Both the position numbers and the translations under genes were made by a program. 64,000 nt of DNA from Okeania sp034190295. Lineage in GTDB: Bacteria > Cyanobacteriota > Cyanobacteriia > Cyanobacteriales > Microcoleaceae. Every line of letters starts with the position of its first letter. Within the stretch, counting starts at the first letter, position 1. Shown piece after piece: positions 46,901-56,208 of this stretch. Below the pieces are notes generated by a model that was not told the origin of the DNA, made no database searches, and saw nothing but the letters and a program-made list of their open reading frames with translations. The stretch is from assembly GCA_034190295.1 (NCBI GenBank), contig JAXHSW010000007.1, positions 29,386 to 93,385 on the forward strand, in the 5' to 3' direction.

Positions 46901-48037
46901 ACAACGTTCGTAACCATGAGGTCTATCTGGATACTTTTCTATTAATTGTTGAAATACCCCTTCTGCTTCATCAAATCGAGATAAATTGATTAAAGCATTG
47001 CCTTTTTGAACTTGAAACCCAATAGGTTTTGGAAACTTCATAACTGCTTCTGACCACAGTTTTAGTGCCAACTCTCCATCGCCTAACCTATGAATTAATC
47101 TCGCATAAGCCTCATAACCATGAGGTCTATCTGGATACTTTTCTTTTAACTGTTTAAATACGGTTTTTGCTTCATCAAATCGAGATAAATTGACTAAAGT
47201 ATTGCCTTTTTTAAGTTTAAAATCTATATTGTCGGGAAACTTAAAAATTGCCTCTGACCAACGTTTTAATGCCAACTCCCAATGGCCCAAACTATTAGCG
47301 ATCGCGGCATAACCATCATAACCATCTGGTAGTTCTGGATAAACTTTTATTAATTGTTTAAAAATTTTTTCTGCTTCCTCAAACCTGCCTAAAGTAATTA
47401 AATTATTACCACAAGTACGATAAATAGGCATCGGTTGTTGAGGGTTCAGAATTAATGCTTGTCGATAAAATTCAACAGCCTCCTTTATCTTCCCTTCCCG
47501 ATCTAATTTATTCCCACTCTCGACACAATCTCTGGCAACATCTGTTTCCAACCAAGAGATTTTTTGAATTGCCTTCAAGCGATCGGGATTAAGAGAAAGG
47601 ATTTTTTTCCAAGTCTTGAAAGCCAGTTCAAAATCTAATTTAGCTTCATAAGCTAAGGCTAAATTTTGATGATAAATAGCTAAATCTGGCTCTAGAAATA
47701 CAGCTTTTTGCGAGTAGTTAATAGCCTCATCTAATTCTCCTTGCTGTATTAAAGCCTCCGCTAAACTATTGTGCAAGCTAGCAGAATTAGGATTTAGTTT
47801 AATGGCCTGTCGATATTGGGTAACTGCATCCTGCCATTTCCCTTGTTTGAAAAACAACTGCCCCAAGTAGTAGTAATTCCAAGCAAAATAGGGCTTTAAT
47901 TCGATGAGTCTTTGATACTCTTTCTGGGCATCGTCTAATTTACCCGCCTGCAATAATTCGTTAGCGATTTTGATAGAATTAGTTCTGGCCATAACTTTTG
48001 GGGAACTTTGGGTCTTAGGATTTAGATTGTACAACAT
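43943..48037 (-). CDS. TPR-repeat protein with C-terminal GT61 glycosyltransferase domain
   Basis: Of 1364 residues, about 20-870 are tetratricopeptide repeats. Several consecutive pairs in the middle form near-identical 68-residue (204-bp) units (ALINLSRFDEAEAVF, KYPDRPHGYERYAAL, HSLGDWELALKRWSEA), visible as DNA repeats at about 46150-47300. The last ~250 residues are a family-61 (DUF563-type) transferase: GLPVVSHIWGAYQNYAHLLLD, YISRRYSHRRPMVNE and GAGLSSILMCHPNTTIVEIFP. It probably acts on a surface glycan or glycoprotein in the cytoplasm, with TPRs as a protein-binding scaffold. It is the last gene of a three-gene minus-strand operon, 50 bp after tviB. An internal Met at residue 16 is an alternative start. 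Confidence 0.87.
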   Translation of the reverse strand: MLYNLNPKTQSSPKVMARTNSIKIANELLQAGKLDDAQKEYQRLIELKPYFAWNYYYLGQLFFKQGKWQDAVTQYRQAIKLNPNSASLHNSLAEALIQQGELDEAINYSQKAVFLEPDLAIYHQNLALAYEAKLDFELAFKTWKKILSLNPDRLKAIQKISWLETDVARDCVESGNKLDREGKIKEAVEFYRQALILNPQQPMPIYRTCGNNLITLGRFEEAEKIFKQLIKVYPELPDGYDGYAAIANSLGHWELALKRWSEAIFKFPDNIDFKLKKGNTLVNLSRFDEAKTVFKQLKEKYPDRPHGYEAYARLIHRLGDGELALKLWSEAVMKFPKPIGFQVQKGNALINLSRFDEAEGVFQQLIEKYPDRPHGYERCAALTHSLGDWELALKRWSEAIAKFPDNIDFQVQKGNILINLSRFDEAEAVFQQLIEKYPDRPHGYERYAALTHSLGDWELALKRWSEAVVKFPKNIGFQVQKGNILINLSRFNEAEAVFQQLIEKYPDMPHGYERYAALTHSLGDWELALKRWSEAILKFPDNMGFQVHKGNALINLSRFNEAEAVFQQLIEEYPNQPRGYEGYARVAQSFADWELARERWENAISHLPDDINFRFQKGNVLIKLSRFDEAETVFQEIIEQYPQHYCGYDGYGRVADSLADWELALERWENAIAKLPQHFNFYLQKGDVLANLFRYEEAETWWEKVIALYPDRHEGLSKSAALARLLGNREFALQRFEQTIEKFPGHIPAYCEAAKESIAMGRFAEAEETFLQALQRNPNDLTLLLQGGILASQQGSRELALERFERAIEFYHPQKAIDAYILAATELKYLGRDLEAIAKYEQILSFHQQRGLYPEVKLLGTGLTSIQELGLLLDRLVIKQPDSVEDIVSLAKLTDRILFFWRSNYPAPVAKDAPSLLPKLKILKELFSQVIATQEGCQESFLLVLKHFNMAIQLLEEESQRLNSSDWRRVKLIRSEMPLPLTDKLCFEGLSSSARYVMGTDERVTKSQVQATVKYLPELMDRDKEYFEASVRKLSGSFKFKSRQTIEIFKDFICDPPFGVAEGYIFNRYDRRISEQFVKEFIGEKTTSSREEVASADNYSQMANTRATLEEIAIKKTALDNYYEDDVVFGLPVVSHIWGAYQNYAHLLLDQIPSLILYQKLNLSCPIFVPHITDSHWEIFSLMNVPKEKILVKQEQKFKYFILSHYQYDEDRIDFYRKLRESIVAKRSDIPSEYRARYVYISRRYSHRRPMVNEVEVEELMASFGFSIVYAERLSFEEKAMLMHHTSVLVGTIGAGLSSILMCHPNTTIVEIFPELYILDRYFYPVSVLGEHNFYPLYCDKTIDGFEISIDKLKRVITAILEGE
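46150..47300 (-). repeat. Tandem ~204-bp coding repeats (paired TPR units)
   Basis: Successive units share long identical runs such as TGAACTTGAAA and CCTCTGACCACCGTTTTAATGC, at a spacing of about 204 bp. They vary mainly in a few residues, which implies recent duplication or homogenisation inside the TPR domain. Confidence 0.8.
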
Positions 48038-48087
48038 TTTGAGTTATGGGTAAGTTAAACTATTTAATTTAGGTTGTGCTACAATCT

Positions 48088-49347
48088 CTAAAGCGTTGCA
48101 TCCGCTGAAGGCAGAAAGGACTTTACGTCAAAAATAACTTGCCTGTCGTTCTTAGCTAAAGGAAGCTTCTTAAATTCATTGTGGGCAACAGCCAGTACAA
48201 TTGCCTGATAGCTAGCAAGTTTTGGTAAATCGCCTAAAAGCTCAATGTCATACTCATGCTTAACCTCTTCTGGCAATGCCCAAGGGTCATAAACATCTAT
48301 AACACAACCAAAATCTTCTAATTCACGAATTAAATCTATTACTTTAGAATTACGAATATCCGAACAATTTTCCTTAAAAGTAATACCCAGAATTAGAACA
48401 GCAGCACCCTCAATCTTTTGCCCCTTTTTAATCGTGAGCTTAATAACCTGGTTAGCAACATAAATTCCCATATTATCGTTGAGGCGTCGTCCTGCAAGAA
48501 TAATTTCTGGGTGATAGCCAAGTTCCTGCGCCTTGTATGTTAAATAGTATGGATCTACTCCAATACAGTGTCCCCCCACTAGCCCTGGTTTAAAAGGCAA
48601 GAAATTCCATTTAGTAGCGGCTGCTTCTAACACATCGCTAGTTTTAATCCCCATTTTATTAAAAATAATTGCCAACTCATTGACAAAAGCAATGTTAATA
48701 TCTCGTTGAGAGTTTTCGATCGCTTTAGCAGCTTCAGCAACTCTTATAGAAGATACTAAATGGGTTCCAGCTATGACGATCGTATTGTAGAGTGCATCTA
48801 TTTTTTTGGCTATTTCCGGTGTCGAACCTGAAGTTATTTTTTTCACTTTGGTAACTGTGTGTATCTTGTCACCAGGGTTAATGCGCTCGGGGGAGTAGCC
48901 ACAGAAAAAGTCTTGGTTAAATTTCAAGCCTGAAATCTTTTCTAACACGGGAACGCACTCTTCCTCTGTTGCGCCAGGATAAACAGTAGATTCATAAATG
49001 ACTATATCATCTTTTTTAAGAATTCTACCAACCGTTTCGCTGGCTTGAATTAAAGGAACTAAATTTGGTTGTTTGTGTCGGTCAATGGGAGTTGGTACGG
49101 TTACAATATAAATATTGCAACTAGCAATCTCCTCAATAGAGGTGGTGACACGGAATCCTGTTTTAGATATAACTTTAGCTAAATAATCGTTGTCAACTTC
49201 AAAGGTGCGATCGAATCCTTGATTCAGTTCATTAACTCGCTTCCGTGAAATGTCAAAACCAACCGTGGGAAACTTTTGAGCAAATTCAACAGCAAGGGGT
49301 AAACCAACGTATCCCAAACCAATAACAGCTATTTTAATGTTCTGCAT
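48088..49347 (-). CDS. tviB: UDP-N-acetylhexosamine 6-dehydrogenase, TviB/WbpA type
   Basis: The enzyme oxidises C6 of UDP-GlcNAc (or UDP-GalNAc) to the uronic acid, a precursor for acidic surface polysaccharides. The 419-residue protein has IAVIGLGYVGLPLAVEF at 6-22, VTVPTPIDRHKQPNL near 82-96, YESTVYPGATEEEC, SPERINPGD near 152-160 and catalytic C261 in VGGHCIGVDPYYLTYKA. The NPGDK and TPID motifs fit TviB/WbpA better than UDP-glucose dehydrogenase. It lies 44 bp downstream of the multi-transferase gene. No TviC-type epimerase is nearby. Confidence 0.92.
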   Translation of the reverse strand: MQNIKIAVIGLGYVGLPLAVEFAQKFPTVGFDISRKRVNELNQGFDRTFEVDNDYLAKVISKTGFRVTTSIEEIASCNIYIVTVPTPIDRHKQPNLVPLIQASETVGRILKKDDIVIYESTVYPGATEEECVPVLEKISGLKFNQDFFCGYSPERINPGDKIHTVTKVKKITSGSTPEIAKKIDALYNTIVIAGTHLVSSIRVAEAAKAIENSQRDINIAFVNELAIIFNKMGIKTSDVLEAAATKWNFLPFKPGLVGGHCIGVDPYYLTYKAQELGYHPEIILAGRRLNDNMGIYVANQVIKLTIKKGQKIEGAAVLILGITFKENCSDIRNSKVIDLIRELEDFGCVIDVYDPWALPEEVKHEYDIELLGDLPKLASYQAIVLAVAHNEFKKLPLAKNDRQVIFDVKSFLPSADATL

Positions 49348-49391
49348 TTTTTTATTTGATGAAAACTATGCTTTGTTTTTCTACACAAAAA

Positions 49392-52300
49392 TTAATCTAC
49401 AGACCAGCTTTCAAAAAAGGTTGCATCTGTGGGAAATTTTTTAAAGTGTTGATAATGGCTAACATCTGACATCGAAATCATCACAACCGTTTCATAAAAA
49501 ACAGGAAACTCAAATTTAAGTCCCTGAATCTTAGGAGGATGTTTTGATGGATCGAAGTGATGCTGGTTTATGGGTGTATTAATTGACTGTATGTGGTTGT
49601 CATCAGACGACAAAATTGGGTTTTTCCCATGAATTGAAAACATAAGCAAAAGTCCTTCATCTTTTAGCTCCTTCATTAACTTAAATAAAGACAGAGTACT
49701 CATTTGATTGGGATGTCCAGTCCAGTCAGAGAAAAATAATTTGAGTCCGTTTTGGAATAAATAGCCATCTGCATCAAAATAGGGTTGCTTAATAAAAACA
49801 AAATCAGTAGATGCTTGGCAAGCTTTTCGTACAAAGGCTTTAACATCGTTTTCGCTTGGCACATGGGGAAGGAAGTGAGAGAGAACTGTAAATCTTACCA
49901 GTTTTTTGTCAGGAATATTGTTAATATCAAATACCAGGGCATTATGGCCAGCAGCTTTTGCTTGAGCTACCTTTCTTGGATCGATATCAATTCCCAAACC
50001 CTGCTTACCACCAAAAATGCGTTTGCTCCAGTTTAGAGAATTTCCTTTTGAACAACCAAAGTCAAGATAGTCAAAATTTCCTTCGCGCAATATTTTTATG
50101 AATTCATCGCTTGGGTTAATAGATATTTTTTTCGCATTTATTAGTCTTCCATAGTTTTTTGTATCTTTAGGATCGGGGTCGATCGCAAATTCTTTAATTC
50201 GGTCAAATGCAAGTTTCCAGTCCATTTTTTTTGTTGTTTCTAGCCCTCCTTTGATAATTTGCTCCCTTAAGCGATCGTTTTCTAATAAGCGAATAATGTT
50301 AGCAGCAACATCATCAGGTAAGATAGATGATAGCAGTGAGTTCTGTTCGTGCTTAAAAAGCCAGGAAGTTCCTAAATTAGCATTACTAACTGTAGCACAT
50401 CCTGAAGCCATGTATTCAAGTGGTTGGTAAGAGGGATGTGGTGTCAGCATGAAGACTAAGCCCACATGACTATTTCGATAAAGCTCTGCTACTTTTTCCA
50501 AGCTGTCAAGCACGCCTAAGTTTTCAAGAATACTTTCGAGACCATAATCCTTGGGTTTCCAATCGCTACCGACCGAGACGATTCTTACATTGTCCTGGAA
50601 ATGTAACTTGACAAGCTTTAAAGCCTCAATTCCAAGAGCAAAAGCATTTCTTTTATTTGTCGGTCTGCCATAAAATACAACTTGCCACGGTGGCTTGTTG
50701 TTACTAGAAGGTTTTGGATAATAAATGCTCCGGTCTATTCCCGGATTGAAGTATGTTACATTATCTCCATATTGCTTGTACTTTTCCGCTATTCCTAAAG
50801 AGTTCGCAATGCAGTGAAAGCCAAAGCGGTAAGTCATATCGATCGCCCCACTCACGCTGCCTGCAGGATAGAATAAAGACTCGTAATCTTGCATAAAGTA
50901 AAACTTTGCTTTGCAGTCATTGTAGCGAGCAAGTAGATAAGCTGTATGCCAAGCCGTGCAAAAGGCTATATCTGTTCTGGGGATTTCTTTTGGGTTGCCA
51001 TCAATATCAAAAACAATTAATTCAAAATTTAGGTCGGGGAAGAAATTTTTTATTGTAGATTTGTCAAAAAATACCTCTGTCGCCGAAGTCATTTGAATCA
51101 AAAAAACGTTTCTAGTATTCCAGCAGCGTGAAAATTCCTCCGCTACCATGAATATAGTTCTAATTCCTCCTGCTAATATATTTCGACAGTTGGGAACAAT
51201 CCACAATACCTTTCCCGGAGGCTTATTTAAGCGTTTACCTCTCATTTTTTCAGTAAAAACGCTGTTCTCCTGTAGCTCCTGTAGTGAAATTTTTGCTAGC
51301 AATAGCTCTTTAGGAAAAATTACCGAATTTATTTCCGTTAGCTGACTTAAATTGTACTTTGCTAATTTTTTAGGAGAATGTGAAGGTGCGGAGCTTTCTG
51401 GCAAATTTGTGTTTTTCGGCACAGATGAAAGTTTAGCATCTGCCGTTTCTGGAACTTCAACGCCATACAACTCTCCGGCATAAGCGCGTAAAAGCTTAAG
51501 AAAGGGATGAAAATGTAGAGAATGCACGGCTCTTTTTATTCGCTTCTCCCCATGTCTGGCTCTAAGTGCATTCCCACCTGCTTTGGCAAGAACACTTCGA
51601 GTTTGCTGACCAAAACTCCTTGACTTTGCATGAAAAACGTAGCAATGGGTTGCGATCGCGTGGGTAAAACCTGCATTCAAGGCACGCATAGAGTAATCAT
51701 CTTCCTCGCCATATCCCCTGGGAAAAGCTTCCTCATCAAAATAGCCAATGGCATCAATAACTTCGCGTCTTATGCCGTAGCAAAAACCATTAATCAAAGG
51801 AACCCGGGGGAAATGTTCAAACCAGCCGTGTTGTTCGCAGAACTTGTCCATGTCCGCTACCGTCTTGCCCTCTGGAAGTTCATTGATGATCATTCCACCG
51901 TTCTTTGGGTCTTTTACAAAAGGTAATGATTGCCATGATGCTGCATTACTCATGGGACCCACTACACCGATCGAATTACTACTCATTGCAGTTTGCAAAA
52001 GTTTCAAAGCCCAGTTTTTGCTGACTATAGTATCACTATTTAAGAGGATAACAAACCCCGCATCAGCAACCTTCATTCCTACATTGGCAGACTTTGTGTA
52101 ACCCTTAGCTTTCTCATGTCGAACTAAAGTAACGCTATGGTTTTGTGCAGCAATCTGTTTTAGGTAGTCCCGCGTGTCACGACCGGAACCGTCATCCACA
52201 ATAATAATCTTATGGCTTGGTAAAAGACTGACAAGCACAGAATTAACACAATTTTTAACATCCTCAAAGGCATTGTGTACGCAAATGACAATATCGATCC

Positions 52301-54263
52301 GAAAAGCACTTATGCTTTTTAACGAATTTCGATCGTCAGGCTTGGTTTTTTCTAGCCAAAACGGAGTTTGTTCAAAGGCAAATTCTCTAGGTAGGAAAGA
52401 GGGTATCTGATAGGCGGCATCTCTTGTGGTAGATTTTAAGCCATGCTGAAAGAAGCGAAATCCTGGGTGATTTCTTGTCGATCGCCCTTGCTTCATCAAC
52501 GGAATCCAATTTAAGCTAGTTTTCCATAAAGCAAACATTATCGAAAGCTGGTCTCTTTTGCTATACTTTTCTATTTCTTGCCACCATAAATCGTGTAACT
52601 TCCTAATACGACTGTCATTATGTTTGCGAATCAAAACGCCAGTCTCAATTAATCCTAACTCATGGGGAAGACCTTCCTGACGATAGCAAGTAACTTGCTC
52701 CTCAATTGTATCTTTGTCGTCTTTCTCTTGCTGGCTGCATATACTAGCTTCCTGGTAAGTACAATTCCTAAATGGATGAGGGATAGCTGCAAACAATTGC
52801 TGATTCCTGATAAAACTATTCAGAAACTCCTCAATAAAATTGGATTTAACAAGAATGTGCGCATCTATCCAAATACTATACTCATAGTTATTGAAATAAA
52901 TATGGGGGTGTGTCTTTACATATCTGGCAGTACGAGTGTGGTCTTGATTTATGTAGTCGAAATGACGAATTTGCCAAGGATGCTCGCCTGGGTAATGCGC
53001 TCTGTCCGTAAAGCAAACATAATCCCAGTCAGGGCACAAAAACTCTGGTATTTTTAATACATCATAGTTATTGCAGATGGCTGTATAAACAACCACATTC
53101 TTTTTTTGGGACTTTGACGCTCTTGAGTATTCCCGCACCCTTTCTAGCAACTGCTTATCTGCAATCTGTTCTTTCCTCACAAACTTGCTATCGATCTTCT
53201 GCACCCGCCGATCGATCTCCTCCGCTTCACCTCTCTCTCCCAACTCCCTTAAAACATCCCCCAACTGCTGCCAAACCACAGCTGACCCTGGATGCAACTC
53301 CGTCGCTTTCCGTAACTCAATCTCTGCCTCCCCCCAATGCTCCAACTGCATCAAAGCATACCCCAACTGATGCCGAACCACAGCCGACTTCGGATTAATC
53401 TCCAACACCTGCCGATACTCAATAACAGCCTCATTCCACTGCTGCAACTGCCCTAAAGCATACCCCAAATGATGTCTTACCTCCGCCCCACCAAAACCAG
53501 AATTAATCGCCCGCCGATACTCAACAATAGCCTCATCCCACCGTTGCAACTGCCCCAAAGCCTGACCAAACTTAAACAGAAACTCCCCAGATTCATCAAA
53601 CAGAAATGAATTCTGACGATAACACTCTACAGCTTCGGACCATCGTCCCAACTTACCCAAACTTGCTGCCCAACCCATACAGCATTCTAATTTACCAGGA
53701 TTAGTTTCCCAACTCTGACGATAAAACTTCACAGCTTCGGACCATTGCTGTTGCCCAGACTTAATCTCTCCCAAATAAAAATAAGCTTCCGATGCATAGA
53801 ATGTCATTACCGAAGCTCCATGTACTTTTTTTGCCTCCTGATTCAGAGGGAGAAAGTCAACAGAGAAGTGAAGCACTTTAGAGAGATATTCTTCCGCCTC
53901 CAACCATTCCCCCAACTTCACCAAGCAATTCCCCAAAGTTAAATAAAACTCCGGCACATTTGCGATCTGTTCCAGTGCTTGGCGCAAATAACCCACTGCT
54001 TCTTGATGCTGGCCTAAATTATTTAAGATTGTCCCTAACTTGTAGAGAGACCAAGTAGAATTAGGGTTTATGGCCAAAGCTTGACGAAAAGCATCAGCAG
54101 CTTCCTCGGTGCGTCCTGCTTTTATCAATGCCTCCCCTAAATTGTGGTAAGAACAATAGAATCGGTTATTTTCAGTAGTGGCCTTTTTGTAGAGAGCGAT
54201 CGCTTCTTCTACTTTTCCTTTCCGAAACAGTTTATTTGCTTTAGCGAAAGAAGTACCTGTCAT
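49392..54263 (-). CDS. Multi-domain glycan enzyme: TPR-DUF616-GT2-GT4-methyltransferase
   Basis: The 1623-residue chain reads: TPRs 1-355; a DUF616 (TOD1/MUCI70-like) glycosyltransferase domain 387-640 (VVYTAICNNYDVL, CFTD, YSIWIDAHI); a GT2 domain 655-910 (IVICVHNAFEDV, VDDGS 689-693, LNSDT 741-745, EEDDYSMR 853-860); a GT4-like domain 1015-1360 (LAGGIRTIF, FYFMQDYES, FYGRPTNKRN, PLEYMASGCA); and a SAM methyltransferase-like domain 1390-1560 (DYLDFGCSKGNSL). It heads the operon with tviB and the GT61 protein. It could add several residues to one glycan and modify or sense the chain end. Domain order is from visible motifs; activities are inferred. Confidence 0.87.
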   Translation of the reverse strand: MTGTSFAKANKLFRKGKVEEAIALYKKATTENNRFYCSYHNLGEALIKAGRTEEAADAFRQALAINPNSTWSLYKLGTILNNLGQHQEAVGYLRQALEQIANVPEFYLTLGNCLVKLGEWLEAEEYLSKVLHFSVDFLPLNQEAKKVHGASVMTFYASEAYFYLGEIKSGQQQWSEAVKFYRQSWETNPGKLECCMGWAASLGKLGRWSEAVECYRQNSFLFDESGEFLFKFGQALGQLQRWDEAIVEYRRAINSGFGGAEVRHHLGYALGQLQQWNEAVIEYRQVLEINPKSAVVRHQLGYALMQLEHWGEAEIELRKATELHPGSAVVWQQLGDVLRELGERGEAEEIDRRVQKIDSKFVRKEQIADKQLLERVREYSRASKSQKKNVVVYTAICNNYDVLKIPEFLCPDWDYVCFTDRAHYPGEHPWQIRHFDYINQDHTRTARYVKTHPHIYFNNYEYSIWIDAHILVKSNFIEEFLNSFIRNQQLFAAIPHPFRNCTYQEASICSQQEKDDKDTIEEQVTCYRQEGLPHELGLIETGVLIRKHNDSRIRKLHDLWWQEIEKYSKRDQLSIMFALWKTSLNWIPLMKQGRSTRNHPGFRFFQHGLKSTTRDAAYQIPSFLPREFAFEQTPFWLEKTKPDDRNSLKSISAFRIDIVICVHNAFEDVKNCVNSVLVSLLPSHKIIIVDDGSGRDTRDYLKQIAAQNHSVTLVRHEKAKGYTKSANVGMKVADAGFVILLNSDTIVSKNWALKLLQTAMSSNSIGVVGPMSNAASWQSLPFVKDPKNGGMIINELPEGKTVADMDKFCEQHGWFEHFPRVPLINGFCYGIRREVIDAIGYFDEEAFPRGYGEEDDYSMRALNAGFTHAIATHCYVFHAKSRSFGQQTRSVLAKAGGNALRARHGEKRIKRAVHSLHFHPFLKLLRAYAGELYGVEVPETADAKLSSVPKNTNLPESSAPSHSPKKLAKYNLSQLTEINSVIFPKELLLAKISLQELQENSVFTEKMRGKRLNKPPGKVLWIVPNCRNILAGGIRTIFMVAEEFSRCWNTRNVFLIQMTSATEVFFDKSTIKNFFPDLNFELIVFDIDGNPKEIPRTDIAFCTAWHTAYLLARYNDCKAKFYFMQDYESLFYPAGSVSGAIDMTYRFGFHCIANSLGIAEKYKQYGDNVTYFNPGIDRSIYYPKPSSNNKPPWQVVFYGRPTNKRNAFALGIEALKLVKLHFQDNVRIVSVGSDWKPKDYGLESILENLGVLDSLEKVAELYRNSHVGLVFMLTPHPSYQPLEYMASGCATVSNANLGTSWLFKHEQNSLLSSILPDDVAANIIRLLENDRLREQIIKGGLETTKKMDWKLAFDRIKEFAIDPDPKDTKNYGRLINAKKISINPSDEFIKILREGNFDYLDFGCSKGNSLNWSKRIFGGKQGLGIDIDPRKVAQAKAAGHNALVFDINNIPDKKLVRFTVLSHFLPHVPSENDVKAFVRKACQASTDFVFIKQPYFDADGYLFQNGLKLFFSDWTGHPNQMSTLSLFKLMKELKDEGLLLMFSIHGKNPILSSDDNHIQSINTPINQHHFDPSKHPPKIQGLKFEFPVFYETVVMISMSDVSHYQHFKKFPTDATFFESWSVD

Positions 54264-54693
54264 ATTATTTTTTGGTAGTACTCAATATGTAATGATAGAG
54301 CTTACATGGCCACAAGTTCCTCAAAAGCATTGTTAAATAAGGGTTGAGACTAAAATAAGCGTGTTGAAAATGAAGTTTTTTTGATCGAGTTATACCAAAT
54401 TGATAAATGTTTGCTACAAATAGCTAGGGTATTTCGTAAGAATTCTGAATTCTGAAGTCTGAAGTCTGAAGTCTGAATGAATAGATTTAATACCATTTTT
54501 GATGTTGTAAATTATCTTTTTCATCCAATAGACTTTCAAATAAAGTATGCGCCTGGGGTGCTTATTATTCAAACACATTCTTTATTTCAAAATGGTATTA
54601 AACACAGACATAAGGAAAAGTCGAGTAGAGACCCCAGAAGCTAGTGTTTACAGTTTTCACCAGAATAACTAATATTTTTTTTCTCGTCCATTC
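54264..54693. other. Spacer upstream of the glycan operon
   Basis: A CTGAAGT tandem run is at about 54450-54475. Two AATACCATTTT / AAAATGGTATT arms, at about 54490 and 54587, form an inverted pair enclosing ~100 bp. No gene is seen; the operon promoter probably lies here. Confidence 0.5.
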
Positions 54694-56208
54694 TCAAATT
54701 ATGGCTTTTTGCAACATAATATCCCCTACCCTAAGAGCATTAGCCGCAATAGTCAGAGCTGGACTAACACCCAAAGCATTCGGCATAAAACCACCATCTA
54801 CAACAAAGACATTTTCATGGTCATGTAAACGACAGTCTTGGTCAAGTACAGATGTATTAGGATCTTTACCAAAGCGAGTTGTACCCACTTGGTGGGATGT
54901 ATGAATATCATCTTTATGACCCATTGCCCCAAAACATAATACCGCTCCTGCCGACCGAAATACCTGTTTTAACTTAGTCATGTAATACCGAGAACGAAAA
55001 ACATCATAAGAATGAAATTTGTGGAACAGACGAATTTTCCCATCCTGACCAAGTTCTATCCGATTTTCCTGTTGGGGTAAATCTTCCACAATACCAGTTA
55101 TTGCCAACATCCGCTTCAACAGAAATTCGGCCACGGGTTGAGGTATTGGCACAGGAAAATTTTCTTGTAGAGAAAGAAGTCCGGGAATAGGTACAGTTTG
55201 AGCTAACCCTAATTTATGTGGAAATTCTTTGGAACCAAGATAGAGGTCTGTAAACCCTAATTGTTTAATAAATTTATCCGCCCCACCAGTAGATTGTTTG
55301 AATAATCCCGCCGCTAAAGCACCACAATGATACATATAATTTCGCCCTACTTGTCCGCTACGTCCTGTTAAGCCAGATTTCATCAGAATAACTGGACTAC
55401 CCAATGCTCCAGCAGACAGAATATAAGTTTTAGCTGTGAGTTCCTCAAATTTGCCAGTTTTGCGACAACGAAGGCGAATAGCAGTAACTTTTTGACTGGT
55501 ATTAGTAACTAAATATTCTGCCTCTGTCAGAGTTTGAACTTTGAGGTTATAATTAAGGGTTGCCTTATCAATAGTACGCATCACTGTCGAAGCACGAGAT
55601 TCATTGGGACAGTAGAAACCAGGACATTTAGAACAACGTAGACAAGTATCGAAGTTTATACCGAAGGCAAGATGAAATGGAGTTAGTCCCGCAGCTTTGA
55701 TACCTTTTTCTAATTGTTGGTTAATTGGTTCGAGTGGTGGAACTGTGGCCGGATAACCATTACTTGGCGTACCAATATTCAGCATTTTGTGTGGTTTATC
55801 CCCAGCGACACCGAATAAAACTTCTGCCCGATCGAAGTAAGGAGCCATATCATCATAGGCGATTGGCCAATCCCATAAATGACGGGGTAGCCATTGGTCA
55901 TAAAACTTACCTGGATGGAAATCGTAGGGACTTGGCCGCATGAGTACCCCTCCATATAGGGATGTACCACCACCTAATATTCCTGCGATGTGAAGTTGGG
56001 TGCTACGTCCATTGACTTGAATTTGGCGATCGTCAAAAGCTTCTTTGTTAATCAGCATTCGTTGCTCATCTTGAAAGGCTTCAACATCACTGAATCTTGG
56101 GCCACGTTCTACTAGGAGAACTCGTTTACCAGCTTTTGCTAGAGTATGGGCAATTGTTCCCCCCCCTGCGCCACTGCCAATAATTATTGCGTCAAAATCG
56201 TAACCCAC
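54694..56208 (-). CDS. GMC-type FAD oxidoreductase
   Basis: The 504-residue flavoprotein begins with the dinucleotide fold DAIIIGSGAGGGTIAHTLAKAG (residues 6-27; longer than usual Gly run), then GGGTSLYGGVLMRPSPYDF near 79-97. A four-cysteine cluster follows near 190-204 (DTCLRCSKCPGFYCPNE), seen in one GMC subgroup and suggestive of metal or Fe-S binding. The C-terminus is VFVVDGGFMPNALGVSPALTIAANA, with the GMC histidine region HTSHQVGTTRFG before it. It probably oxidises an alcohol or sugar; substrate unknown. It is not obviously part of the adjacent glycan operon. Confidence 0.87.
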   Translation of the reverse strand: MGYDFDAIIIGSGAGGGTIAHTLAKAGKRVLLVERGPRFSDVEAFQDEQRMLINKEAFDDRQIQVNGRSTQLHIAGILGGGTSLYGGVLMRPSPYDFHPGKFYDQWLPRHLWDWPIAYDDMAPYFDRAEVLFGVAGDKPHKMLNIGTPSNGYPATVPPLEPINQQLEKGIKAAGLTPFHLAFGINFDTCLRCSKCPGFYCPNESRASTVMRTIDKATLNYNLKVQTLTEAEYLVTNTSQKVTAIRLRCRKTGKFEELTAKTYILSAGALGSPVILMKSGLTGRSGQVGRNYMYHCGALAAGLFKQSTGGADKFIKQLGFTDLYLGSKEFPHKLGLAQTVPIPGLLSLQENFPVPIPQPVAEFLLKRMLAITGIVEDLPQQENRIELGQDGKIRLFHKFHSYDVFRSRYYMTKLKQVFRSAGAVLCFGAMGHKDDIHTSHQVGTTRFGKDPNTSVLDQDCRLHDHENVFVVDGGFMPNALGVSPALTIAANALRVGDIMLQKAII

